Below, in pieces: positions 1 to 7,210 of a DNA stretch of 8,892 nucleotides. The stretch covers positions 1 to 8,892 of the forward strand of contig CAYYPG010000083.1 of assembly GCA_964473505.1 (NCBI GenBank). The letters run 5' to 3'. A program made the translations under genes and the position numbers. The stretch comes from JAOABV01 sp964473505. Its GTDB lineage: Bacteria > Hydrothermota > Tepidihabitantia > Tepidihabitantales > CAIPLT01. How positions within the stretch are numbered: the stretch's first letter is position 1; each line of letters opens with the position of its first letter. The notes beneath the pieces are model-generated. The model saw nothing but the letters and a program-made list of their open reading frames with translations, was not told the DNA's origin and searched no databases.

Positions 1-141
1 TTACCGATAATAGATCTTGACTTAGCGTTAGAAATTCGAGTAAAATCAAATATGTCGCAAACTGACATTGGGGCTCATGATGTGGCCGGGCACGTCATAA
101 AAATCCCAAAAGTCGTCTTGACTTTTTACATTTATCTGTAA
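1..141 (+). CDS. possible 3' end of a convergent gene, cut by the left edge
   Basis: The first plus-strand frame is open from base 1 to a TAA at 139-141, giving 46 residues that begin LPIIDLDLALEIRVKSNMSQ. I do not recognise the sequence. At this AT content a chance open frame of this length in one of six frames is quite likely, so the evidence is weak. The frame would end 19 bp from the 3' end of the minus-strand operon, a plausible convergent arrangement. However, the hairpin at 108-126 would lie inside its last codons. On the minus strand an ATG at about 66 also stays open to the left edge, but it has no ribosome-binding site. Confidence 0.18.
   Translation, partial: LPIIDLDLALEIRVKSNMSQTDIGAHDVAGHVIKIPKVVLTFYIYL
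108..126 (-). terminator. weak hairpin downstream of the operon, candidate terminator
   Basis: Read on the minus strand, AAAAGTC and GACTTTT form a perfect 7-bp stem around a 5-nt loop (AAGAC), about 35 nt after the last stop codon of the operon. A GGGATTTTT stretch follows. Only two of the seven pairs are G-C, and the T-rich run does not directly abut the stem, so this is a poor intrinsic terminator by the usual rules. On the plus strand the stem itself ends in TTTTT, so it could act in either direction. Position at the operon end is the main argument. Confidence 0.35.
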
Positions 142-160
142 TAAGATAGAACGATATTTT

Positions 161-775
161 TTATATCAGATGGAGCCAGTCGGATAAGAGAAAGAAGACT
201 CTTCCAATAAGAAGTGAAATACGCGCCATCACAGTATAGCCGAATGAGGCGCCAAAGGAAATCATTATAAAAATAATACCAACTCTTAATGCTAATTGCC
301 AACCTTTGGCTTTAAATTCGCGGGAAAAGTAAAAATAGAGAATTGTGGTTATGACTCCAATCACTAAAATTATATTATTGACCGTGGTTAAGGGTAAAAG
401 TGTCGCTTGCATTTGAGGTAACAAAAATCCTTGAATACTTCCTGTTATTCCCAAACCTGCACCAATACCAACCGTAAAAGAAATTGGTAATCGCGAAAGA
501 TAGGCTAATTTACCTGTCCAACGAGTCAACATTAAGATGCCTAATATTGCCGGAATTAATAAAATCCAACGCTCAATTCCCTGTTCAGAAATAAATCGGT
601 CAATAAGCATTGGTTTTAAGTCAAATGCCCAAACATAGATAACACCAAAACCAGCAGAAACGCCTACATAGAGATGCTCGGCAAATTTATATAAAGGATT
701 GTCGCGATATAAAAATGAGAAGATGGCAATTGTTAAACCAGCAGCAATCCAAGTACCAATAATATTCCAAATCAT
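161..775 (-). CDS. six-helix membrane protein of unknown function, last gene of the module
   Basis: This 204-residue protein has about six hydrophobic segments, near residues 4-22, 35-52, 70-88, 99-120, 131-150 and 162-186. It has no sizeable soluble domain. The segment FLYRDNPLYKFAEHLYVGVS (residues 21-40), between the first two helices, is rich in charged and aromatic residues. It looks like the signature of the family; I recall similar YRDNP-x-YKFAEH segments in uncharacterised proteins from candidate phyla. The start is an ATG at 773-775 that overlaps the upstream stop as ATGA, which implies translational coupling. A purine-rich AAAGGCGG lies a few bases upstream inside the preceding gene and could act as a weak Shine-Dalgarno. 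No catalytic motif is visible. A structural or channel-like role in a complex with the three genes upstream is inference. Confidence 0.85.
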   Translation of the reverse strand: MIWNIIGTWIAAGLTIAIFSFLYRDNPLYKFAEHLYVGVSAGFGVIYVWAFDLKPMLIDRFISEQGIERWILLIPAILGILMLTRWTGKLAYLSRLPISFTVGIGAGLGITGSIQGFLLPQMQATLLPLTTVNNIILVIGVITTILYFYFSREFKAKGWQLALRVGIIFIMISFGASFGYTVMARISLLIGRVFFLLSDWLHLI

Positions 776-1608
776 CGTTTCCGCCTTTGTTTTTCGCTAC
801 GTCTTAAAATAAAGTAACTAATATTACCCAATATAATAAAGAGAATGATTAATCCGTGAACCACTGATTGAGTCGGCATCCCTAAAGTTCCAGTACCAAT
901 TTGTTTAACTAATGTCTCATATTCAGCAGCGCCTTGCAAGCCGGATATCAGACCAGTAATCTGATTAGATTGTAAATAAGGATAAAGGTCAGGTGCGACG
1001 ACGCCAGTGGCACCTAAGAATATTTTCTGCTGAAATCTTCCGCCAGCATAAAGCACCCATGCGTCCCCGGTTGCACCGGCTTCTAAACCAACCAAAAGAC
1101 TAATATCTTGATAATTATGGACTTTTCTCATAAAGGGGAAACTATCAATTGGGACATTACGATAATCTGTAGAAAAGAAATCCCGTATTTCTCGACCGAT
1201 TCCCACAATCAATGCAGTATAACCTGGTCGGTAACCTAAATTTACATAATCTTCGCCATACTTTTTATTATATTCTGTGGCTACTCGATTTAGTGCAATT
1301 TCACCTAAGGGCAATCCTAATGCCCAATGTCCCATCAGGATGACTTTAAGGTCTTTTTTAAAACAATGTCTTAAAATTGCAATTAGCATCGGTTGTAATT
1401 CGGGTTCCGAAGCCGCATCATAATCAATGGAAATCATTACTACCGAACCGACGGGTAATTGTTCAATCGAATTAAATGCATTGCGGACGGTTTCTGAAAT
1501 ACGTATCGGCAGGGTAATCTTTAATAGCAAAGGTACTGCAACTGCCAATAAAATTATAATGTAAATTATGCGCCGGTCGATAGAACCTAATTTTTCCCAA
1601 AATTTCAT
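772..1608 (-). CDS. two-helix membrane protein with an extracytoplasmic alpha/beta-looking domain
   Basis: This 278-residue protein has one hydrophobic helix near each end, about residues 14-34 and 249-267. Basic flanks (residues 12-13 and the tail RRSEKQRRKR) predict that both ends are cytosolic and that residues 36-247 face outward. That domain alternates hydrophobic strands with helices: VVMISIDYD (56-64), EPELQPMLIAILRHC (68-82), LKVILMG (87-93), then YGEDYVNLGYRPG (117-129) and a late GLQGAAEYE (223-231). The motifs SIDYD, PELQPM, YVNLGY and GAAEYE look like conserved family landmarks, and I recall an uncharacterised family with this pattern, but I cannot assign an activity. The stop overlaps the next start by four bases. 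The gene is preceded by a 99-bp gap, and no Shine-Dalgarno is visible before its ATG. Confidence 0.87.
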   Translation of the reverse strand: MKFWEKLGSIDRRIIYIIILLAVAVPLLLKITLPIRISETVRNAFNSIEQLPVGSVVMISIDYDAASEPELQPMLIAILRHCFKKDLKVILMGHWALGLPLGEIALNRVATEYNKKYGEDYVNLGYRPGYTALIVGIGREIRDFFSTDYRNVPIDSFPFMRKVHNYQDISLLVGLEAGATGDAWVLYAGGRFQQKIFLGATGVVAPDLYPYLQSNQITGLISGLQGAAEYETLVKQIGTGTLGMPTQSVVHGLIILFIILGNISYFILRRSEKQRRKR

Positions 1609-1624
1609 AGTAATTAATATTTGC

Positions 1625-1656
1625 TCTCTGGTAACAGTAATAAGACCAAACAGAGA
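1625..1656. promoter_or_regulatory. hairpin in the 99-bp gap inside the operon
   Basis: TCTCTG at 1625-1630 and CAGAGA at 1651-1656 form a perfect 6-bp inverted repeat with a 20-nt loop, in the only long gap between genes of the membrane module (1609-1707). On the plus strand it is followed directly by TTTTTT, so it resembles a terminator for plus-strand transcription, although no plus-strand gene is evident. On the minus strand, in which the operon runs, the T-run precedes the hairpin as A's. It could therefore be an mRNA structure affecting stability or translation of the gene starting at 1608. The stem is short and may be chance. Confidence 0.2.
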
Positions 1657-1707
1657 TTTTTTGGGTTTTTCTTGTTATGGAATCCGAATTTAAGGGTCAT
1701 ATCACTC

Positions 1708-2409
1708 CTATGAACCTGAAGTATAAGACCGTTCTATTCCAAGAATGATTCTTATCGACATTGCAATACCACCTAAAACAATGCCAATATAAATACCTCG
1801 TTTGGCTGCAGTTTGAGGTATATCCATAATCCAGTCATTAATGCGAGCAAAGATTTCTAAATTTCTCAGACCAGTAAGATTTATGCCGGGTATTAAATCT
1901 ATTAAGTCAATTAGCTTTTGCTCAAGCCAACCACCCAAAGGAACTCGACCAAGCATTACTAAAGTTGCGGCAACCAAAAGCATTGTTGCTTCAGAAGTGC
2001 GTGCCCGAAATGCACGATATGCTGCTGATGCAATAAAAAATGCTAAAAGCGCAAACATTGTAGCTTGTAGCGGTATAATAAGGTAAGTGTAAAGATACAT
2101 AAACGGTGAACCAAGAGTAAAGGGACTTTGATATTTTGCCCACGAGTAAAATCCTAAACCTAAAGTTAAAAATAAACCCACAAGTAAAACAAGGCTATAT
2201 CCCCAACCACTGACTTTATCACGAATTTTTATCAAATGATACCGTGTTAAACTGTCTAATCCCAGAAGCATTGTAAATCCTGAAACTATAGAAAACCAAA
2301 CTAAAAATCTTTGTTCTAAACTTCCGAACGGTTCGTGGGGAATAAAAAAAGTTACGATTAATAAAACGCCAGTCAGAAAAACTATAATTAAGGGTACTTG
2401 ATTTCTCAT
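1708..2409 (-). CDS. six-helix membrane protein of unknown function
   Basis: This 233-residue protein has hydrophobic segments near residues 6-24, 34-50, 69-88, 103-128, 139-156 and 205-223. A less hydrophobic stretch at 160-200 may be an amphipathic or re-entrant region. Recognisable landmarks are FIASAAYRAFRARTSEATML (125-144) followed by VAATLVMLGRVPLGG (146-160), and a C-terminal RIILGIERSY (220-229). I recall these as recurring in uncharacterised proteins encoded beside DUF6754-type proteins, but I know of no assigned function. The cluster of Arg residues at 132-137 predicts a cytosolic loop there. The gene starts 20 bp after the stop of the DUF6754-like gene, with no Shine-Dalgarno in that gap. 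Adjacency and strand indicate the same operon. Confidence 0.85.
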   Translation of the reverse strand: MRNQVPLIIVFLTGVLLIVTFFIPHEPFGSLEQRFLVWFSIVSGFTMLLGLDSLTRYHLIKIRDKVSGWGYSLVLLVGLFLTLGLGFYSWAKYQSPFTLGSPFMYLYTYLIIPLQATMFALLAFFIASAAYRAFRARTSEATMLLVAATLVMLGRVPLGGWLEQKLIDLIDLIPGINLTGLRNLEIFARINDWIMDIPQTAAKRGIYIGIVLGGIAMSIRIILGIERSYTSGS

Positions 2410-2429
2410 AAAATTCTACATTTTATATT

Positions 2430-3635
2430 TTATTTTGCGGTAAACCAATTTTGCAACTGCTCAAAGATTTGATTAATTATCGGTAATGGTTTGGCAAGGA
2501 TTACGCCTAAAGTTCCAAGGAAAACGAGCCCAATAAAAGTTATTATAATGATTGCTTTAGCTGTATCTTCGCCTTTAAGACTACCGAGCATTTGGGGGTC
2601 GGGTTTTAAATAACAAGATGCAGCAAACATCTCTTCGCCGATCAAAGTATAATCACAAGAAGCAATAAAAAACGGTAGTTGTGTGATCGCAGTCGTTCCG
2701 GCTATCTGGATGGCGCCAATAGTATGGGCAGTTTCTGCCATAATTAAGGCTTCAGCAAAAAAATAGCCCTGCCAAAATACTGCACCGGGTTTTTCTCGTA
2801 ACATTATTCCGTCGACACCGGCAGCATAACCAAACTGGTCAGTAGTTAAGAATGGTAAGTTGTTTTCATTATATAAATCCGGTCGACCAGCTTCTAAGTA
2901 AGATTGTTTAACGGTTTCTTGGGCTGCACTCATTACAATCGGGTCATAATTGGGGACTAACAATTTAGTTTGATATTCTGCCGATTTTTGGGCAATCTTG
3001 CCTAATATGGAAAGTGCCGAAATTGTAACCACATCCGTAAGTGTACCAAGCCCAAAAGAAAACAAAATTGGTCGTCCCATTTCAGTGGCTCTGCCTACTG
3101 CATCATCAATTGCGTCAAGTCCACTAATTCTACGAACAAATAATGTGTCGCCTTTTTTGGCGCGCTCAATGTACCAGATAACTAAGAAACAAATTATGAT
3201 GGTGAGTATTAGTACATTAATTCGAGCAGTATTAAACCATTGGGCTTTAGAAATCACCGGTCCAAAAACTTCTGAGGCAAAAGCAGTATCTCTAAATACT
3301 GCTTTGATATAATAGTAGTAGTTTTTGCCATCTATTGTCGTTTGGTCTTCATATTGATTAGAGCGCCTTAACGCAACACCAACTGTTTCAAATGGACCTG
3401 TATCATTTTCCGAACGGTAGACATCATAACCGATAAAATTATCAGCACCTACAGTGTCACCGGGAACGATTTGCCATTGGATAACAATTGCCTTACCCGC
3501 GTCATTCGGACGGTCAAATGCCTTCAGACTCGTAGGTATGTTTTGCTCCGCATAAATTGAATAGTTTTTCCCCAAGAAGGTTAGACTCAATAAGAACAGA
3601 AATATTTGCCAGTTTTTCAATCGGAATATTTTCAT
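2430..3635 (-). CDS. FN3 and DUF6754-like domain membrane protein
   Basis: This 401-residue protein has a signal peptide (residues 1-29, core IFLFLLSLTFLG), then a fibronectin type III-like domain at about 35-128. The FN3 call rests on IVIQWQIVPGD, a GYDVYRSENDTGPF strand pair, and YYYYIKAVF. A transmembrane helix at 139-156 is followed by basic ERAKKGDTLFVRR, which predicts that residues 157-357 are cytosolic. A second helix spans 360-380. The cytosolic part, with AEALIMAETAHTIGAIQIAG (295-314), ITQLPFFIASCDYTLIGEEM (317-336) and MLGSLKGEDTAK (349-360), matches my memory of the DUF6754 family, whose function is unknown. FN3 domains usually mediate protein or glycan contacts, so the outward domain may bind a surface partner such as the exported protease encoded just upstream; that is inference. 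The gap to the protease gene is 35 bp and has no clear Shine-Dalgarno. Confidence 0.9.
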   Translation of the reverse strand: MKIFRLKNWQIFLFLLSLTFLGKNYSIYAEQNIPTSLKAFDRPNDAGKAIVIQWQIVPGDTVGADNFIGYDVYRSENDTGPFETVGVALRRSNQYEDQTTIDGKNYYYYIKAVFRDTAFASEVFGPVISKAQWFNTARINVLILTIIICFLVIWYIERAKKGDTLFVRRISGLDAIDDAVGRATEMGRPILFSFGLGTLTDVVTISALSILGKIAQKSAEYQTKLLVPNYDPIVMSAAQETVKQSYLEAGRPDLYNENNLPFLTTDQFGYAAGVDGIMLREKPGAVFWQGYFFAEALIMAETAHTIGAIQIAGTTAITQLPFFIASCDYTLIGEEMFAASCYLKPDPQMLGSLKGEDTAKAIIIITFIGLVFLGTLGVILAKPLPIINQIFEQLQNWFTAK

Positions 3636-3670
3636 TTAATTAAAAAGTTATGTTTTTATTGGCATCGTGG

Positions 3671-6600
3671 TCATTCAATATCTAAAAATTTCTTAGTTAT
3701 GCTTTCTTCGGCTGTGGTCAATTTAATAAAGTATACACCATTGGCCAGTTGTTTAGATTTCGGTTCGATTATTCCTGAGCTAGATTTAACATTATCATTA
3801 AATAGTTCGGCTTGTAATTTGCCTGAGATATCGTAGATTCTTATTGTAAGTCGGCCAGGTTTTGAAATTTGATATGCAATTTTATTTATTTTTTTACCAA
3901 CATTAGGGATAATTGTAAAATCGGTTGTTGGTTTAATATAAAGAAATCGGTCTAGAGCATCAGTAATACCAACATATTGATTAAACCAAGCTTGGGCTGA
4001 GTCGCAATTTGCCAAAAATGTAGCCTCGCTATTTCCACCGACAAATGCATAGGCAACGCGATAAGTTTGCGATGGTGCCAGATTAAATGGTCCAGCTGAT
4101 AAAGCTACTGACCAATCATAAGTCCGGTTAGATTGTAAAACATTAATGCCGCCGTTAAGTATGCGATATTTCATATTTTCGTTCATTGCCGACTCAGGGT
4201 AGACATAGATTGCATGGTCAATGCAAGTGAGGTTTGCTGCGGTTAGCGGATACAAAAGTTTCATCCCGACTGTAGGATTTTGAGTTACCGCGCGACGCAT
4301 ATACACTGCCCGTCGGTTAACATCACTTCGAGCAATGTCAGTTGCGGAACTTTCTGGTTTGATATCAAAGTCACTGATTATGCCGGAATAAAGTCCGTTA
4401 ATCGTTGTTGTTCCGGTATTTTGGTACTCAAAGACTAACACCACAAAATCATCGTATCGGCTATCAGATAATGAATAACTGTTTTGAATAACTTTAAGTC
4501 CTTTGGGTGACGGATGTCCCGCATCAGTATAACTGGCTTGCAGATGTTGATTACCGAAACTTGGAGGTAAAACAAATCTTAAACTTTCCATCACACTCCA
4601 GTCCTGATTTAAAGTAGTTGCTGGCTGTCCATAAAATCGGTCAGCAACATAAGAAGACGAATTGCCGCTTAACATCGAACTATAATATAATGCACTTAAT
4701 GCTGATTTCGGATATCGGAATCCTGAACCAATTTTGGATGAAGCAGGCTTCTTTTTAATAAATGAAAGTCCTTGTTGGATGTCTGCGGGATTTGTGTAAC
4801 CAATACTACCGAGGGCAGTCACGGTTAATAAACAATATCCTGTATCATGATTAGCTGCAATCATTCCGGGTTGAGGGGCTTGTCCCACAAAGACATTAAA
4901 GTTAAAATTCCAAGTTCCTTGGTCTGCGGTAATGGTTAAGGTAAACGGAATTTGGGTTCCACAAGGAGTATTGCCGGAAACATAAAAAGTATATAAATCG
5001 CCGATGGCTTGAGCGCCAACCGCAATTGTTCCATAATTTGAAACCGAATCAATGATGGAAATATAATTACTATTTGTTCTTAATTTACCCATAGTATTGG
5101 TTGCAGTTCCATTACCCGTATTAGTGACTATTGCATAAAAATTCACGGTTTGATTAGGATTGATCGTACTAAGGGTTAAACTATCTAATGTGATATATGG
5201 CATTGGTGTACCGGTTACTACTGTAATACTATCTTCTAAGGGATAACAATTTGCTCCGGTTGCGGTAATATACATTTTGCCTGTGGTATTAGCATTAACG
5301 ACAAGGGTCACTTGTCCATTGGAATTTGTTTTTCCCCGTTTCCAAACTTCGCCATTTTTATAAAAGCCGACTAAAACATTGCTTACCGGAGTTGCGACTT
5401 GGGTAACGGTAACTGTAATTGTTTGTGGTCCGGTTTGAATTGTATCAGGTCGGGAAATTTGAATTCGTCTTGGAGTATTGCGCCACATTGGTAGCAATGG
5501 GTCGCCAAACAAATTTAATTCAAAAACGCACCAGCGCCAAACTTGCTGAGTTTCTGCAAAATATCGATAAGCGTCTTTTGCCGTGCTTGAGCAAGGGCCA
5601 ATTAAACTTGAATCCTGACGGAAAAAGAAATCATAAAAAGCGATATCCAGCAACTCAGATGGCCCAATTACCGGAGGTGTTCCCCAACCATATCGGGAAT
5701 TCATTATAACCGCTACCGCACAATTGGGAACATTCATCATCCGTTCGGCTAAGCAATCATTATATTCAAAATTACCCGGATAACAGGCAATCGAATTAAC
5801 AATCACAAGTTTGGAACTATTAGTCTGAGTTGCCGGGTCTGATGTATTGTATTGAGCACTGTTATAAATATACACTCCAACATCATCACCATGACCAACT
5901 AAATGCGCAAAACCGAAACCATTATTTAATGAATCTCTCACTAAATAACGCAAGGCATCATTTTGACCAAGATTAATCTTGCGGTCAATCCAATCAGGTG
6001 GAGTAATCCTTTCGATTGAATCCTGAGATAACATATGATTATAATTGCTCCAAAGATATGCTGCTGGTAGTAAGATTTTCTTTATATAAGTAGAGTCAGG
6101 ATTTTTTTCATAAGTAAATATTTTATTTATATTATTACTAATTTCTGTCGCATTATCCACGGATAATCGTCCAACATATAAATCGGCAAAAAAGTCAACC
6201 GTATCAGTTGTTTCGCCGAAAATATTATTGTTATTACCATCCCAAGACCATTGTAAATCTGCATAATATAAATCCGCCGGAATATTACCAATATAAGTAT
6301 TGACTATGGCACGGGTTCTTCGGCAAGGCACGATCGCATTGTCCCCACCCAGAATTACCCATTTTAGGCCACGAGTGGTAAAGTAATCTCTAATAAAGTT
6401 CCTTATCTTTTCTTGTTGGTCGCGACCGGCATAATTACTCGTTATCCAAGTAGTAGTTCTCACTTCAGTACGAAATCCTTTTTTGTTATGCCATTCAATC
6501 AGCGATTGAAAATTACTCGCTAAAGCATCACTGGTAATTATAATACAATCAATTTCATTCTGGTCAATAAAATTAACTGGCGGTGAGAATCGTTCAATAT

Positions 6601-7210
6601 CTTCCGGATTAATTATGAGATTTTTCACATCTTGAGCGAAAAATTCCTTTTGGTTATGAGTTATCGGCTCAGGTGATACTCGATTTTCCTCATATATAAA
6701 TTCTAAAGTCAAATTAGTAATTAATCCTAATTGTTGTGTTTGAGGATAATAACGGACTGGAAACACCGCAAAACTACCAAGTCGATAACCACTTTTCGTT
6801 CCAGTTGAAGTGTAATCAACGATTTTGGCCGGATATACAGATGAAGCACCATATATTGCTTGATTTGGTTCAGTAAACAAAATTTCTGCTTGATGACTAA
6901 TTGGTTTTGGTTCTTGCGCTGGGTATAAAAGGTATTTACCATCAATTGGATGTTCGGTTGTGGCAAGAACTTTAATTTCGGTAATAGTAGCATTTGCCGG
7001 CACTAAGACATTGTATATTGCCACCGGCACAATTGGTGCACCAATTTCCTGATACGGTAAAGTGCCTCTTAACTGCACAATGGAATAATGCTCAATTTGT
7101 TTAATTTCAATATCAGTGGAAGAGAAAGTTAAAGTTTTAGTAAATGAACCAGCGAAAACTACAGAACAAAATATTATTATTATCATGCCATATAATAGAG
7201 TTTTTTTCAT
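3671..7210 (-). CDS. gingipain-like peptidase C25 family protein with T9SS-type C-terminal sorting domain
   Basis: This 1179-residue secreted cysteine protease begins with a signal peptide (1-20, ending VVFA). A propeptide-like region at about 25-205 (LRGTLPYQEIGAPIVPV) precedes the caspase-like C25 domain at about 218-575. The likely catalytic pair is His440 in LVGHGDD and Cys476 in VNSIACYPGNF. The 36-residue spacing resembles gingipains, and the domain closes with LFGDPLLPMW (567-576). Then follow an Ig-like or carboxypeptidase-regulatory-like beta domain (585-666), a CARDB-like domain (672-775, VNFYAIVTNTGNGTA), an unassigned beta-rich region (785-1085), and a Por-type tail (1095-1179; KPGRLTIRIYDISGKL, LANGVYFIKLTT). 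Such tails direct proteins through the type IX secretion system and are usually cleaved off. The usual YPNPF start of the tail is degenerate here (IIPNVGKK). The ATG overlaps the ndk stop and has a strong Shine-Dalgarno, which fixes the start. Cleavage specificity cannot be read from the sequence. Confidence 0.93.
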   Translation of the reverse strand: MKKTLLYGMIIIIFCSVVFAGSFTKTLTFSSTDIEIKQIEHYSIVQLRGTLPYQEIGAPIVPVAIYNVLVPANATITEIKVLATTEHPIDGKYLLYPAQEPKPISHQAEILFTEPNQAIYGASSVYPAKIVDYTSTGTKSGYRLGSFAVFPVRYYPQTQQLGLITNLTLEFIYEENRVSPEPITHNQKEFFAQDVKNLIINPEDIERFSPPVNFIDQNEIDCIIITSDALASNFQSLIEWHNKKGFRTEVRTTTWITSNYAGRDQQEKIRNFIRDYFTTRGLKWVILGGDNAIVPCRRTRAIVNTYIGNIPADLYYADLQWSWDGNNNNIFGETTDTVDFFADLYVGRLSVDNATEISNNINKIFTYEKNPDSTYIKKILLPAAYLWSNYNHMLSQDSIERITPPDWIDRKINLGQNDALRYLVRDSLNNGFGFAHLVGHGDDVGVYIYNSAQYNTSDPATQTNSSKLVIVNSIACYPGNFEYNDCLAERMMNVPNCAVAVIMNSRYGWGTPPVIGPSELLDIAFYDFFFRQDSSLIGPCSSTAKDAYRYFAETQQVWRWCVFELNLFGDPLLPMWRNTPRRIQISRPDTIQTGPQTITVTVTQVATPVSNVLVGFYKNGEVWKRGKTNSNGQVTLVVNANTTGKMYITATGANCYPLEDSITVVTGTPMPYITLDSLTLSTINPNQTVNFYAIVTNTGNGTATNTMGKLRTNSNYISIIDSVSNYGTIAVGAQAIGDLYTFYVSGNTPCGTQIPFTLTITADQGTWNFNFNVFVGQAPQPGMIAANHDTGYCLLTVTALGSIGYTNPADIQQGLSFIKKKPASSKIGSGFRYPKSALSALYYSSMLSGNSSSYVADRFYGQPATTLNQDWSVMESLRFVLPPSFGNQHLQASYTDAGHPSPKGLKVIQNSYSLSDSRYDDFVVLVFEYQNTGTTTINGLYSGIISDFDIKPESSATDIARSDVNRRAVYMRRAVTQNPTVGMKLLYPLTAANLTCIDHAIYVYPESAMNENMKYRILNGGINVLQSNRTYDWSVALSAGPFNLAPSQTYRVAYAFVGGNSEATFLANCDSAQAWFNQYVGITDALDRFLYIKPTTDFTIIPNVGKKINKIAYQISKPGRLTIRIYDISGKLQAELFNDNVKSSSGIIEPKSKQLANGVYFIKLTTAEESITKKFLDIE

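Noticed and set aside
108..119. Exact 12-mer AAAAGTCGTCTT shared with the reverse strand of 8004-8015
   Set aside because: Several exact 12-base matches are expected by chance in a window of this size, and the flanks do not extend the match.
1841..3312. Plus-strand open frames antisense to the membrane genes (1841-2086 and 2998-3312)
   Set aside because: Low-complexity Ser/Ala/Lys-rich translations, opposite to convincing membrane-protein genes.
5419..5709. Plus-strand open frame of 96 codons
   Set aside because: It lies entirely antisense to the catalytic region of the C25 protease and has no coding signal of its own.
6727..6993. Minus-strand open frame of 88 codons in another frame of the protease gene
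   Set aside because: It is a same-strand shadow of the protease propeptide region. The protease frame is intact throughout, so this is not a frameshift remnant.
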